In this document: positions 1-14,254 of the stretch, one piece after another
Layout of the letters: each line of letters opens with the position of its first letter
Position numbering within the stretch: position 1 is the first letter of the stretch
Assembly (NCBI GenBank): GCA_900457075.1
Contig: UGYN01000002.1
Location: 496,001-560,000 of the forward strand
Length of the DNA: 64,000 nucleotides
DNA from: Serratia quinivorans
Lineage (GTDB): Bacteria > Pseudomonadota > Gammaproteobacteria > Enterobacterales > Enterobacteriaceae
Direction: 5' to 3'
Program-made: the position numbers and the translations under genes
The notes under the pieces: generated by a model
Told to the model about the DNA's origin: nothing
The model's input: only the letters and a program-made list of their open reading frames with translations
Databases searched by the model: none

Positions 1-512
1 CCGTGGTGGCGAAGTTCGAGCAGACCATCGAAGGCATCGAAGCCAACATGTTTAAATCGGAGTTTGATCAGGCCGCCATTGAGAACGTCTATACCCTGCG
101 CCGTCACCTGCTGGCACTGCGCAATGCCGCGATGCCGATGGACGAAATCTGCAATCAGCTGATTCGCCTGCATGAAGAGGTGATCCCGAAAGAGCTGCGC
201 GCTTATGTACGCGACGTGCAGGACCATGCGCGCCAGGTGGTCAGCAACATCGACGATATGCGCGAAATGCTGACTAACGCCATGCACGTCAACCTGGCGC
301 TGGTCACGGTAAAACAGAACGAAGTGGTAAAACGACTGGCGGGCTGGGGGGCGATCCTGGCGATCCCAACGGTAATATTCAGCCTGTACGGCATGAACTT
401 CGCCAATATGCCGGAACTGAAATTCCCCTGGGCCTATCACACCATCCTCGGGGTGACCGGCGTCGGCTGCTTCTTCCTGTATCAAAAACTGAAGAGATCC
501 GGCTGGCTGTAA
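1..512 (+). CDS. CorA-family magnesium transporter, C-terminal part
   Basis: This is the C-terminal part of a CorA-type Mg2+/Co2+ channel of the inner membrane; the reading frame is open at the window edge, so the gene begins upstream. About 169 residues are visible. They include the long helical stalk (about residues 1-105), a first membrane segment ending in the family signature YGMNFANMPEL (about 128-138), and a second membrane segment close to the basic C-terminus (KLKRSGWL). GMN sits at the mouth of the pore in this family. Which CorA paralogue it is cannot be decided without the N-terminal domain. Confidence 0.88.
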   Translation, partial: VVAKFEQTIEGIEANMFKSEFDQAAIENVYTLRRHLLALRNAAMPMDEICNQLIRLHEEVIPKELRAYVRDVQDHARQVVSNIDDMREMLTNAMHVNLALVTVKQNEVVKRLAGWGAILAIPTVIFSLYGMNFANMPELKFPWAYHTILGVTGVGCFFLYQKLKRSGWL

Positions 513-520
513 GCGGCACA

Positions 521-547
521 GGGGCTGCGCACGACAGCCCCGTTTTT
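521..547 (+). terminator. Rho-independent terminator after corA-like gene
   Basis: GGGGCTG (521-527) and CAGCCCC (535-541) form a 7-bp stem with a 7-nt loop, followed by GTTTTT. It lies 9 nt after the stop codon and separates the CorA-like gene from the convergent symporter gene. Confidence 0.8.
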
Positions 548-552
548 ACCCT

Positions 553-1935
553 TTACTCGGGCTGAACCTGCGGCAGCGGGCCTGGTCGGGTCAGCAGGCT
601 GCCAATCAGAAAGGCCGCCCCGCCCGCCAACAGACCCCCGTAGATTGGGCTGTTGGCCTCAATGCCGTGATAATACATCAGCACCAATACGCTCAGACTG
701 CCGGTCAGCATGCTGGCGATAGCACCGGTGCTGGTGGCACGTTGCCAAAAAATCGCACCGATCAGCGGGATCAACATACCGCCCACCAACAGGTTATAGG
801 CCAGCGTTAGCGCCATCATTACGTCGCGCACCACGAACGCCAGCCCCAACATAATGCAACCCATGACAAACGTCGTGAATCTCCCGGCCGCCAGCCCACC
901 GGAGGGCCGCTTGCGGACAGCCGGCAATACATCTTCCAGCGCGATGGTTGACGATGCCAACAAACAGGCACTGGCCGTCGACATCAGCGCCGCCAACGCC
1001 GCCGCAGCCACCAGCCCGCTGACGCCCGGCGGCAGCACCGCCTGAGCAATGGCGGCAAAGGCACCGTCGGTATTGGTCAGTTGCGGCAGTACCAACTTGC
1101 CGGCCATGCCAATCAGAGCGCCGGCCACCCCATACAGCACGCAGTACACCCCAGCCCCCAACCCGGCATAGCGAGCAATATTGGTGCTGCGGGCGGTAAA
1201 TACCCGCTGCCAGATATCCTGACCAATCAGAATGCCGAAGAAGTAGATCAGGAAGAACACCAGGATGGTATCAAGCCCGATCGACGACAGCTGGTAGTAG
1301 CTGTCCGGCAACAGGTGACTGAACGCCGCCCAACCCCCGGCCTTGACGATGCTCATCGGCATCAACACCAGCATCATGCCGACGGTCATGATGATAAACT
1401 GGATGATGTCGGTTAGCGTCAACGACCACATGCCGCCCAGCGTGGAATAAAGCACCACCAAACCGCCGCCGAGCAGAATCGATGCGGTGAACGACAAATC
1501 AAACATCACCTGCATCACACTGCCGATAGCAATAATCGAGGTCACGGCCACCATCAGGTCATAAGCCAGCATGATGGCACCGCTGGTGACCCTGGCGGCC
1601 GGATGATAGCGCCGCGCCAGCACCTGGCTGACGGTGTAGAGCTTTAGCTTGAGCAAGGGTTTGGCCAACACCAGGCTCAACACCACAATCCCCGCCCCCA
1701 GCGCGCCACACAGCCACACGCCCGAGATCCCGTAGGTGTAACCCAGCTTAACGCTGCCAATGGTCGACGCCCCGCCAAGCACCACGGCGGACAGCGTGCC
1801 CAGGTACAAACAGGGCCCCAGATTACGGCCGGCCACCAGATAATCTTCCTTGGTGGTGGCCCGGCGAACGCCAAGCCAACCCACCGCCCCTATCACCAAA
1901 AAGTAAAACACCACTACCAGCAGGTCGAGATTCAT
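553..1935 (-). CDS. Sodium:solute symporter family permease
   Basis: A 460-residue polytopic membrane protein of the sodium:solute symporter (SSS) family. The N-terminus carries family-typical elements: a first hydrophobic helix, then a DYLVAGR-type motif (about residues 31-37) and a glycine/serine-rich second helix (GGASTIGS). About 12-13 hydrophobic segments can be read. It follows the guanidinobutyrase-like gene on the same strand after about 70 nt, so the two are probably cotranscribed. Import of 4-guanidinobutyrate or a related guanidino compound or amino acid is inferred from context. From memory, Pseudomonas aeruginosa also has an SSS gene near gbuA. The substrate cannot be read from the sequence. 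Confidence 0.85.
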   Translation of the reverse strand: MNLDLLVVVFYFLVIGAVGWLGVRRATTKEDYLVAGRNLGPCLYLGTLSAVVLGGASTIGSVKLGYTYGISGVWLCGALGAGIVVLSLVLAKPLLKLKLYTVSQVLARRYHPAARVTSGAIMLAYDLMVAVTSIIAIGSVMQVMFDLSFTASILLGGGLVVLYSTLGGMWSLTLTDIIQFIIMTVGMMLVLMPMSIVKAGGWAAFSHLLPDSYYQLSSIGLDTILVFFLIYFFGILIGQDIWQRVFTARSTNIARYAGLGAGVYCVLYGVAGALIGMAGKLVLPQLTNTDGAFAAIAQAVLPPGVSGLVAAAALAALMSTASACLLASSTIALEDVLPAVRKRPSGGLAAGRFTTFVMGCIMLGLAFVVRDVMMALTLAYNLLVGGMLIPLIGAIFWQRATSTGAIASMLTGSLSVLVLMYYHGIEANSPIYGGLLAGGAAFLIGSLLTRPGPLPQVQPE

Positions 1936-2006
1936 CGGTCACTCCGCATGCTTGTTATTATTCGGTATCAGGCGCAACGGCTCCGCCGATCGGGTTATCG
2001 GTCGCC

Positions 2007-2939
2007 TTATCGCGACGGCAGTACACACAGCATTTCAAACAACAGATTGGCCGCCAGTAGCGCGGTGTTGCCGGAACGATCGTAAGGCGGCGAAACCTCC
2101 ACCACGTCGCTGCCGACCAGGTTCAGCCCCCGGCAGCCTCTGACAATTTCCAGGCCCTGCCAGACCGACAGCCCACCGACCTCCGGCGTGCCGGTGCCCG
2201 GTGCAAATGCCGGATCCAGGCCGTCGATGTCGAAACTGAGATAAACCGGCGCATTGCCCATCTGCTCGCGCACTTCCGCCATCAGCGGTGCCAACGAGTG
2301 GTACCAGCAGGCTTCTGCCGGTACTACGCGGAACCCCTGCTTGCGCGACCAATCGAAATCATCGGCCTCATAGCCGCTGCCGCGCAGGCCAATCTGAATG
2401 ACCCGTTGTGGCTGCAATAGCCCCTCTTCAAAGGCTCTCCGGAAAGTTGTTCCGTGTGCCAACTTTTCACCAAACATCTCTTCGTTGGTGTCTGAGTGAG
2501 CATCTACGTGAATCAAGCCGACCGGGCCATATCGGCTGGCCATGGCGCGCAGCACTGGTAACGTCAGCGTGTGGTCGCCCCCCAGCGTCAGTGGAATGCA
2601 GCCGTGGGCCAGAATACCGTTGTATGCCAGCTCAATGCGGCGAACGCTGTCTTCCAGGCTGTAAGGATTGATGGCGATATCCCCCAGGTCGGCCACCTGC
2701 AGCCGTTCAAAAGGTGCGGCAGCGGTGCCCATGTTGTAAGGGCGGATCATCACCGACTCCTGACGGATTTGCCGCGGCCCGTAACGCGTGCCACTGCGGT
2801 TTGAAGTGCCAATATCGAGGGGAATACCGACGAAGGCCGCATCCAGCCCCCGCGCATCGTCGGCAACGGGCAGACGCATCATGGTAGGGATGCCGGCAAA
2901 GCGCGGCATATCATTGCCACTCTGGGGTTGATTCAGCAT
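2007..2939 (-). CDS. gbuA: Guanidinobutyrase (agmatinase/ureohydrolase family)
   Basis: A 310-residue Mn2+ ureohydrolase that should split 4-guanidinobutyrate into 4-aminobutyrate and urea. All metal ligands are visible: GGDH (H123), DAHSD (D146, H148, D150) and SFDIDGLDP (D237, D239). The N-terminal stretch GNDMPRFAGIPTMMRLP, the block SVMIRPYNM and the C-terminal LLFEMLCVLP closely resemble P. aeruginosa GbuA as I remember it, more so than E. coli SpeB. A divergent LysR gene and a downstream SSS permease complete the same module as gbuA/gbuR in Pseudomonas. Guanidinopropionase activity is the main alternative. Confidence 0.86.
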   Translation of the reverse strand: MLNQPQSGNDMPRFAGIPTMMRLPVADDARGLDAAFVGIPLDIGTSNRSGTRYGPRQIRQESVMIRPYNMGTAAAPFERLQVADLGDIAINPYSLEDSVRRIELAYNGILAHGCIPLTLGGDHTLTLPVLRAMASRYGPVGLIHVDAHSDTNEEMFGEKLAHGTTFRRAFEEGLLQPQRVIQIGLRGSGYEADDFDWSRKQGFRVVPAEACWYHSLAPLMAEVREQMGNAPVYLSFDIDGLDPAFAPGTGTPEVGGLSVWQGLEIVRGCRGLNLVGSDVVEVSPPYDRSGNTALLAANLLFEMLCVLPSR

Positions 2940-3187
2940 GATCTTTCCTTATTCGGCTGTCAGATAATTTCAACATTTGGATAACAAACACAGGCTACCC
3001 GCCCCCTGACAGGGCTACCATTCCATCTTTGGGATGTAAGTATTGAAAACACCGATGTTTGTTAACACATTGAAGCATTGGATTTTATTTAACATTCATG
3101 CCATAAAAAGACAGTTTTACGGCCGCCAGCTTCATTTTGGGGATGTTATGAAATGGTTAATTTCGCGCTATTACTGCGGAGGAAAGG
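2940..3187. promoter_or_regulatory. Divergent promoter region of gbuA-like gene and LysR regulator
   Basis: This 248-bp AT-rich interval separates two divergent starts, the usual place for a LysR-type operator. A strong ribosome binding site, GGAGGAAAGG, lies directly before the ATG of the LysR gene at 3188. I cannot assign exact operator half-sites. Confidence 0.5.
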
Positions 3188-4105
3188 ATGCTCACCAACC
3201 TAAGCGATATTGATCTGCGGCTGCTGCGGGTCTTCGTCGCCGTCGCCGAAGCCCATGGCGTCAGCGCCGCCCAGGAAACGTTGCTGATGAACCAGTCGAC
3301 CATCAGCACCCATCTCGCCACCCTGGAAACCCGGCTGGGATTTCGCCTCTGTCAGCGAGGCCGATCCGGTTTTATGCTGACACCGAAAGGCGAACGTATG
3401 CTGATCGCCTGCCGCACCCTGTTCAACGCCGCGCGTGATTTCACCCGCGTCAGTCAGTCGCTGAATGGGCTACTGACCGGTGATTTGCAGATTGGTCTGG
3501 TAGATAATCTGGTGTCGCTGCCGGGTAATCCCTTCAGTCATGCCATCAAACAATTTCAACGCCGACACCAGGATGTGCAGTTACAGTGCCGCATTTGCGC
3601 CCCCGGCGAAATAGAACAGGGGCTGCTGAATCAGCAACTCGATTTGGGCATCGGTTATTTCGGTCAGCAGTTGGACGAGTTGCAGTATCAGCCCTGGATA
3701 GCAGAGACGCAGGCGGTTTATTGCAGCAGCGATCATCCGCTGTTTTCGCTGGAGCAACCGGGGCGTGATCAGATTGAAAATGCACGCTGGGTTAAACGCG
3801 GCTATTTGTTGGCACAGCAACTTTGTCCGCTGGCACCGTTAAATCTCGGCGCCGTCGCCCATCATATGGAAGGGGTCGCCCATTTGGTGCTCAGCGGCGA
3901 GTATCTCGGTTACCTGCCCACCCATTACGCTGCACGTTGGGTAGAGCAAGGCGTATTGAAACAGTTAGGGGGGCAAGCGCTGTCTTATCAGGCGGCATTG
4001 AGTCTGGTGACCCGGCCGGGGTTGCCGAAGGAGGCTCTGAGCGCATTGCTGGAGGATTTGCAGCGCGCCGGGGAGATTTCAGCCGCTATGGTGTTGATGC
4101 AGTAA
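3188..4105 (+). CDS. LysR-type transcriptional regulator (GbuR-like by context)
   Basis: A 305-residue LysR-type regulator. The N-terminal winged helix-turn-helix occupies about residues 8-67 (DLRLLRVFVAVAEAHGVSAA, then the recognition helix around MNQSTISTHLATLE). A substrate-binding-like effector domain follows (about 95-300). It is divergent from the guanidinobutyrase/SSS pair, so it most likely controls that pair in response to guanidinobutyrate. In P. aeruginosa the gbuA regulator GbuR is also a LysR protein. The effector is inferred from context only. Confidence 0.85.
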   Translation: MLTNLSDIDLRLLRVFVAVAEAHGVSAAQETLLMNQSTISTHLATLETRLGFRLCQRGRSGFMLTPKGERMLIACRTLFNAARDFTRVSQSLNGLLTGDLQIGLVDNLVSLPGNPFSHAIKQFQRRHQDVQLQCRICAPGEIEQGLLNQQLDLGIGYFGQQLDELQYQPWIAETQAVYCSSDHPLFSLEQPGRDQIENARWVKRGYLLAQQLCPLAPLNLGAVAHHMEGVAHLVLSGEYLGYLPTHYAARWVEQGVLKQLGGQALSYQAALSLVTRPGLPKEALSALLEDLQRAGEISAAMVLMQ

Positions 4106-4120
4106 CCCTGCACGCTGGAT

Positions 4121-4149
4121 AAAAAAATGCCCCGCACTTGGCAGGGCAT
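4121..4149 (-). terminator. Rho-independent terminator after yeeZ
   Basis: ATGCCC (4127-4132) pairs with GGGCAT (4144-4149). On the minus strand the stem is followed by a run of T (A run 4121-4127 on +). It terminates yeeZ and lies between it and the convergent LysR gene. Confidence 0.65.
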
Positions 4150-4160
4150 GTTCGAAATGC

Positions 4161-4985
4161 TTAGTTGACCGGCATACGCGCCGGATCCGGGTACTGATAT
4201 TCAAACCCCAGTTCATTGCAGATACGGCTGCCGTCCACCAGACGACCGCCCTGCTCCGTCTCGGCGGCAAACTGCGGCGGCGACAGATTTAACTGTTCGG
4301 CCAGAGCCGGGTAGAACTCACGCTTGGTGGGATGGGCCGGGGCGCACAGGTTATAAACGTGGCCGCCTTTCGGCAGTTTCAGCAACAGTTGGATCGCGCC
4401 GATCACGTCGTCCTGATGCACCAGATTGACTCCTTGCGAACCGCCTTTGACATCGACTTTGCCCGCCAGGAAACGCCCGGGATGGCGATCGCCCCCCACC
4501 AGCCCCGCCAGACGCAAAATATCCACCGAGGTGTTCGGCAGTTCATGCAGCCAACGCTCCAGCTCTGCCAGCACCAGCCCGGAAGGTGAAACCGGCTTCA
4601 ACGGCGAATCTTCGCGTACCGTGCCCGTGGTTTCCCCGTACACCGAGGTTGAACTGGTAAACAGAATGCGCGGCACACCGAAGGCCATCGCGCTGTCCAC
4701 CAGCATACGCACCGCATTAAAATAGTTTTCGCTGCCTTCGACGGTGCGGCGGGCTGGGAGTGTTATCACCAGCGCATCGACGCGCAGCAGCGCCTCCAGA
4801 TCCTCCGGCTCGCAAATCAGTTCCGGCGTCAGTTCCAGCTGATAGCATTCGATCCCGCTCATCCGTGCGGCCTCGACGCCATCCGGCGTGGTTTTACTGC
4901 CAACAACGTCAAACCCACGGCTCATCAGCGACAGAGCCAGCGGCATACCCAACCAACCCAGGCCAATAATGGCTACCTTTTTCAT
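4161..4985 (-). CDS. yeeZ: NAD(P)-dependent epimerase/dehydratase-like protein YeeZ
   Basis: A 274-residue extended short-chain dehydrogenase-like protein with an N-terminal dinucleotide-binding motif (IIGLGWLG, residues 6-13) and a TSSTSVYG segment near residues 111-118. It matches E. coli YeeZ, which also lies directly upstream of hisL on the opposite strand. The typical YxxxK catalytic pair is not obvious (the SDR position reads SGLVLAE), so catalytic activity is uncertain. The physiological substrate is unknown. Confidence 0.85.
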   Translation of the reverse strand: MKKVAIIGLGWLGMPLALSLMSRGFDVVGSKTTPDGVEAARMSGIECYQLELTPELICEPEDLEALLRVDALVITLPARRTVEGSENYFNAVRMLVDSAMAFGVPRILFTSSTSVYGETTGTVREDSPLKPVSPSGLVLAELERWLHELPNTSVDILRLAGLVGGDRHPGRFLAGKVDVKGGSQGVNLVHQDDVIGAIQLLLKLPKGGHVYNLCAPAHPTKREFYPALAEQLNLSPPQFAAETEQGGRLVDGSRICNELGFEYQYPDPARMPVN

Positions 4986-5140
4986 CAGCTTCCTCTCTTG
5001 AAGACTGCAACGCTTTGCCCATTAAGGCTACGCCAGTCGGCGTAGTGATTCAATCCACCGACCTTAAGCTTAGGTAAAGTCGCGTCTTGCTAATAATTCA
5101 TCCTGTTTCAATAAATTAAATTTATGACGAGAAAAAAGAG

Positions 5141-5170
5141 TTGCGTGAAAGACAGTGGATAGTTTAGGTT
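5141..5170 (+). promoter_or_regulatory. his operon promoter
   Basis: TTGCGT (5141-5146) and TAGGTT (5165-5170) are spaced by 18 nt. The arrangement corresponds to the E. coli hisL promoter (TTGCTT, 18 nt, TAGGTT, from memory) and lies about 45 nt upstream of the leader peptide start. Confidence 0.6.
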
Positions 5171-5214
5171 AATTAGCAATTGAGTTTGTAGCGACTTTAT
5201 ACAGAGAAAACATC

Positions 5215-5262
5215 ATGACACGCATTCAGTTCAGCCACCATCATCACCATCACCCTGACTAG
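5215..5262 (+). CDS. hisL: his operon leader peptide
   Basis: A 15-codon ORF reading MTRIQFSHHHHHHPD with six consecutive histidine codons. It is the attenuation sensor of the operon: when charged histidyl-tRNA is scarce, ribosomes stall in the His run and the antiterminator forms. The E. coli leader has seven His codons in a row. The sequence just after the stop (TAGTCTTTCAGGCGATGTGTG) is also strongly conserved with E. coli. Confidence 0.95.
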   Translation: MTRIQFSHHHHHHPD

Positions 5263-5280
5263 TCTTTCAGGCGATGTGTG

Positions 5281-5365
5281 CTGGAAGACGGTTTTTTAAT
5301 CTTCCAGTGGCGCGCAGAATGCAAGAGAGAGCCCTCGGAAGATTTCTTCCGAGGGTTTTTTTTTT
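5281..5365 (+). promoter_or_regulatory. his attenuator (pause hairpin and terminator)
   Basis: Two hairpins are visible. CTGGAAGA (5281-5288) pairs with TCTTCCAG (5300-5307). The terminator pairs CCCTCGGAAGA (5332-5342) with TCTTCCGAGGG (5345-5355) and is followed by ten T (5356-5365). TCTTCC of the first hairpin can pair instead with GGAAGA of the terminator arm, which gives the competing antiterminator. Confidence 0.92.
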
Positions 5366-5435
5366 GGCTCCGGACAGACAGATAAAATAATTTTCATAAT
5401 AAATTCATAAAATTACAGATTAAACAGAGGTTACC

Positions 5436-6335
5436 ATGCTGGATAAAACACGTTTACGGATAGCAATGCAGAAATCGGGCCGCCTGAGTGATGAGTCTCA
5501 GGAATTGCTGGCGCGCTGCGGTATCAAAATCAACCTGCAGCAACAACGCCTGATCGCCTTCGCAGAGAATATGCCGATCGATATCCTGCGCGTCCGTGAT
5601 GACGACATCCCGGGCCTGGTGATGGATGGCGTGGTCGACCTGGGTATTATCGGTGAGAACGTGCTGGAAGAAGAGCTGCTCACCCGCCGCGCTCAAGGCG
5701 AAGACCCGCGTTATTTCACCCTGCGTCGCCTGGATTTCGGCGGTTGCCGCCTGTCGCTGGCCACCTCGCTCGACAGTGAATACACCGGCCCGCAAAGCCT
5801 GCAAGATGCCCGCATCGCCACCTCTTATCCACACCTGCTCAAGCAATACCTCGACAAACAGGGCGTGCGCTTCAAATCCTGTTTGCTGAACGGTTCGGTT
5901 GAAGTCGCTCCACGTGCCGGCCTGGCCGACGCCATCTGTGACCTGGTCTCTACCGGCGCCACGCTGGAAGCCAATGGGCTGCGTGAGGTTGAAGTGATTT
6001 ACCGCTCGAAAGCCTGCCTTATCCAACGCGATGGCGAAATGCCGGAAGCCAAACAGCAATTGATTGACCGTCTGATGACCCGTATTCAGGGCGTGATCCA
6101 GGCGCGTGAATCCAAGTACATCATGTTGCACGCGCCGAGCGAGCGTCTGGACGAAATCGTCGCGCTGCTGCCGGGTGCCGAACGCCCGACCATTCTGCCA
6201 TTGGCCGGGGCACAGAACCGCGTAGCCATGCACATGGTCAGTAGCGAAACCCTGTTCTGGGAAACCATGGAAAAACTGAAAGCGCTCGGTGCCAGCTCGA
6301 TTCTGGTATTGCCTATTGAGAAGATGATGGAGTAA
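5436..6335 (+). CDS. hisG: ATP phosphoribosyltransferase
   Basis: A 299-residue long-form HisG that catalyses the first, feedback-inhibited step of histidine synthesis (ATP + PRPP to phosphoribosyl-ATP). The motif [17 protein letters not shown] and the PRPP-binding segment [15 protein letters not shown] are present, as is a C-terminal ACT-like regulatory domain (about 225-299). It is the first structural gene after the attenuator, and hisD follows 4 nt after its stop. Confidence 0.97.
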   Translation: MLDKTRLRIAMQKSGRLSDESQELLARCGIKINLQQQRLIAFAENMPIDILRVRDDDIPGLVMDGVVDLGIIGENVLEEELLTRRAQGEDPRYFTLRRLDFGGCRLSLATSLDSEYTGPQSLQDARIATSYPHLLKQYLDKQGVRFKSCLLNGSVEVAPRAGLADAICDLVSTGATLEANGLREVEVIYRSKACLIQRDGEMPEAKQQLIDRLMTRIQGVIQARESKYIMLHAPSERLDEIVALLPGAERPTILPLAGAQNRVAMHMVSSETLFWETMEKLKALGASSILVLPIEKMME

Positions 6336-6339
6336 CGCC

Positions 6340-11882
<5,543 letters not shown>

Positions 11883-11889
<7 letters not shown>

Positions 11890-12497
11890 CAGAACAACAA
11901 AGAAACCTGCTGGACTGGGAAAAAACTGACCACCTGCTACCGGTAATCGTCCAGCATGCCGTATCCGGCGAAGTGCTGATGCTCGGCTATATGAATCAGG
12001 AAGCGCTGGCCGTTACCGAGCAGAGCGGCAAGGTCACCTTTTTCTCACGCACCAAACAGCGCCTGTGGACCAAGGGCGAAAGCTCTGGCCACTTCCTTAA
12101 CGTAGTCAGCATCACCCCGGATTGCGACAACGACACGCTGTTGATTCTGGCCAATCCAATCGGCCCCACCTGCCACCTGGGTAACACCAGTTGCTTCCAC
12201 CCGGCCAGCAGCGATTGGGGTTTTCTGTATCAGCTGGAACAACTGCTGGCAGAACGTAAAAACGCCAGCCCCGACAGCTCTTATACCGCCAGCCTGTACG
12301 CCAGCGGCACCAAGCGTATCGCGCAGAAAGTCGGGGAAGAAGGCGTGGAGACCGCACTGGCCGCTACGGTGAATGACCGCAAAGAATTGACCAACGAAGC
12401 CTCTGATCTGATTTATCACCTGTTGGTGTTGCTGCAGGATCAGGATTTGGACTTGAGCAAAGTGATTGGCCGGTTGCGCGAGCGGCACCAGAAATAA
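11883..12497 (+). CDS. hisI: Bifunctional phosphoribosyl-AMP cyclohydrolase / phosphoribosyl-ATP pyrophosphatase
   Basis: A 204-residue HisIE fusion, the second and third steps of histidine synthesis. The N-terminal cyclohydrolase (about 1-110) contains PDCDNDTLL and the zinc cysteines in [12 protein letters not shown]. The C-terminal pyrophosphohydrolase has [13 protein letters not shown]. The GTG start at 11883 overlaps the end of hisF and gives [14 protein letters not shown], matching E. coli HisI. It is the last gene of the operon. Confidence 0.96.
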
Positions 12498-12512
12498 CCC
12501 TGTTTTTCAGGC

Positions 12513-12552
12513 AAAAAAAAAGCCGCCGGGCGTAAACCTCGGCGGCTTTTTT
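12513..12552. terminator. Bidirectional terminator between hisI and gnd
   Basis: GCCGCCG (12522-12528) pairs with CGGCGGC (12540-12546). A nine-A run precedes the stem and six T follow it, so it works on both strands for the convergent his operon and gnd. Confidence 0.9.
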
Positions 12553-12570
12553 ATACTTCAAACGTCGGGA

Positions 12571-13977
12571 TTATTCCATCCATTCGGTATGGAATACGCC
12601 TTCTTTGTCGATACGTTTGTAAGTATGAGCACCGAAGTAGTCGCGCTGCGCCTGGATCAGGTTGGCAGGCAGAACCGCTGAACGGTAGCTGTCGTAGTAG
12701 GCAATCGCCGCAGAGAAGGTCGGCGTAGGGATGCCGTTTTGCACCGCATAGGACACCACGTCACGCAGCGCCTGCTGGTATTCATCAGCAATCTGCTTGA
12801 AGTATGGTGCCAGCAGCAGGTTAGCGATATCCGCGTCGTGTGCATAAGCGTCGGTGATTTTCTGCAGGAACTGTGCGCGGATGATACAACCGGCGCGGAA
12901 GATCTTGGCAATATCGCCGTAGTGCAGATCCCAGTTGTTTTCTTTGGAAGCGGCTTTCAGTTGAGAGAAGCCCTGCGCATAAGAAACGATTTTGCCCAGG
13001 TACAGTGCACGGCGCACTTTCTCAATAAATTCAGCCTTGTCACCGCTCACTGGGGTCGCTTTAGGACCGGTCAGCACTTTAGATGCAGCCACACGCTGGT
13101 CTTTCAGTGAGGACAGGTAGCGAGCGAACACTGACTCAGTGATCAGTGACAGCGGCTCGCCCAGATCCAGAGAGCTCTGGCTGGTCCATTTGCCGGTGCC
13201 TTTGTTGGCAGCTTCGTCCAGGATCACATCAACCAGGTATTTACCTTCTTCATCTTTCTTGGTGAAGATATCTTTGGTTATGTCGATCAGGTAGCTGTTC
13301 AGTTCGCCTTTGTTCCACTCGGCGAAGGTTTCAGCCAGCTGTTCGTTGCTCAGATTCAACGCCTGTTTCAACAGGGAGTAAGCTTCTGCAATCAGCTGCA
13401 TGTCGCCGTACTCGATACCGTTGTGTACCATCTTCACATAGTGACCGGCACCGTCAGCGCCGATATAGGTCACGCAAGGCTCGCCTTCCGCTACCGCAGC
13501 GATTTTCTTCAGGATTGGCGCCACCAGCTCGTAAGCTTCTTTCTGACCGCCAGGCATGATTGAAGGCCCTTTCAGCGCGCCCTCTTCACCACCGGAAACG
13601 CCGGTACCGATGAAGTTGAAGCCTTGATCAGACAGTTCGCGGTTACGACGGATGGTGTCCTGATAGTAGGTGTTGCCACCGTCGATCAGGATGTCACCTT
13701 TATCCAGGTGCGGAGTCAGGGAAGCAATGGTCTTGTCAGTCGCTTCACCCGCTTTCACCATCAGCAAGATGCGGCGTGGTTTTTCCAGCGATTCAACGAA
13801 CTCTTCGACGGTGTAGTGCGGCACCAGGTTTTTACCTGGATTCTCGGCAATAACTTCATCAGTTTTATCGCCTGAACGGTTAAAGATCGAAACGGTGTAA
13901 CCACGGCTTTCGATGTTCAGTGCCAGATTGCGGCCCATTACCGCCATGCCGACAACGCCGATTTGTTGCTTGGACAT
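12571..13977 (-). CDS. gnd: 6-phosphogluconate dehydrogenase, decarboxylating
   Basis: A 468-residue NADP+-dependent enzyme of the oxidative pentose phosphate pathway (6-phosphogluconate to ribulose-5-phosphate + CO2). Dinucleotide motif [12 protein letters not shown] at the N-terminus, catalytic segment [21 protein letters not shown] around residues 177-196 (Lys and Glu acid/base pair). The frame is open upstream, but [10 protein letters not shown] at 13977 is the conserved start and has GGAG eight bases upstream. As in E. coli, gnd borders the O-antigen region. Confidence 0.97.
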   Translation of the reverse strand: MSKQQIGVVGMAVMGRNLALNIESRGYTVSIFNRSGDKTDEVIAENPGKNLVPHYTVEEFVESLEKPRRILLMVKAGEATDKTIASLTPHLDKGDILIDGGNTYYQDTIRRNRELSDQGFNFIGTGVSGGEEGALKGPSIMPGGQKEAYELVAPILKKIAAVAEGEPCVTYIGADGAGHYVKMVHNGIEYGDMQLIAEAYSLLKQALNLSNEQLAETFAEWNKGELNSYLIDITKDIFTKKDEEGKYLVDVILDEAANKGTGKWTSQSSLDLGEPLSLITESVFARYLSSLKDQRVAASKVLTGPKATPVSGDKAEFIEKVRRALYLGKIVSYAQGFSQLKAASKENNWDLHYGDIAKIFRAGCIIRAQFLQKITDAYAHDADIANLLLAPYFKQIADEYQQALRDVVSYAVQNGIPTPTFSAAIAYYDSYRSAVLPANLIQAQRDYFGAHTYKRIDKEGVFHTEWME

Positions 13978-14254
13978 TGAAGAACTCCTGTCTGAGGATG
14001 ACCCTGTTAACAACTGTGGCCAACAGGTTTTGTGATGTGGCACACATGTTAACTCAGGAAGCTGCCGCGTGGGTAGTGATTGGTGCGATAGTTATTTTTG
14101 TAACAAACAGGCAGCTCTGCAACGGCGTTAAAACATAACAACATGAATAATAAACAAAAAATAATATTTTTTCTGATTGTATAAGACAAATCAGTATTGC
14201 TGCTTACACGGGATGCTGTACAATCCAGCGATTTAACTGGTTTAGGAATGGAAA

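Noticed and set aside
5028..5046. CTACGCC/GGCGTAG hairpin upstream of yeeZ as a regulatory RNA or terminator
   Set aside because: It is a short stem without a T run; nothing else supports a function.
5233..5256. Six consecutive His codons look like a purification tag
   Set aside because: They are inside the hisL leader peptide, with promoter, attenuator and hisG in the expected places; natural, not engineered.
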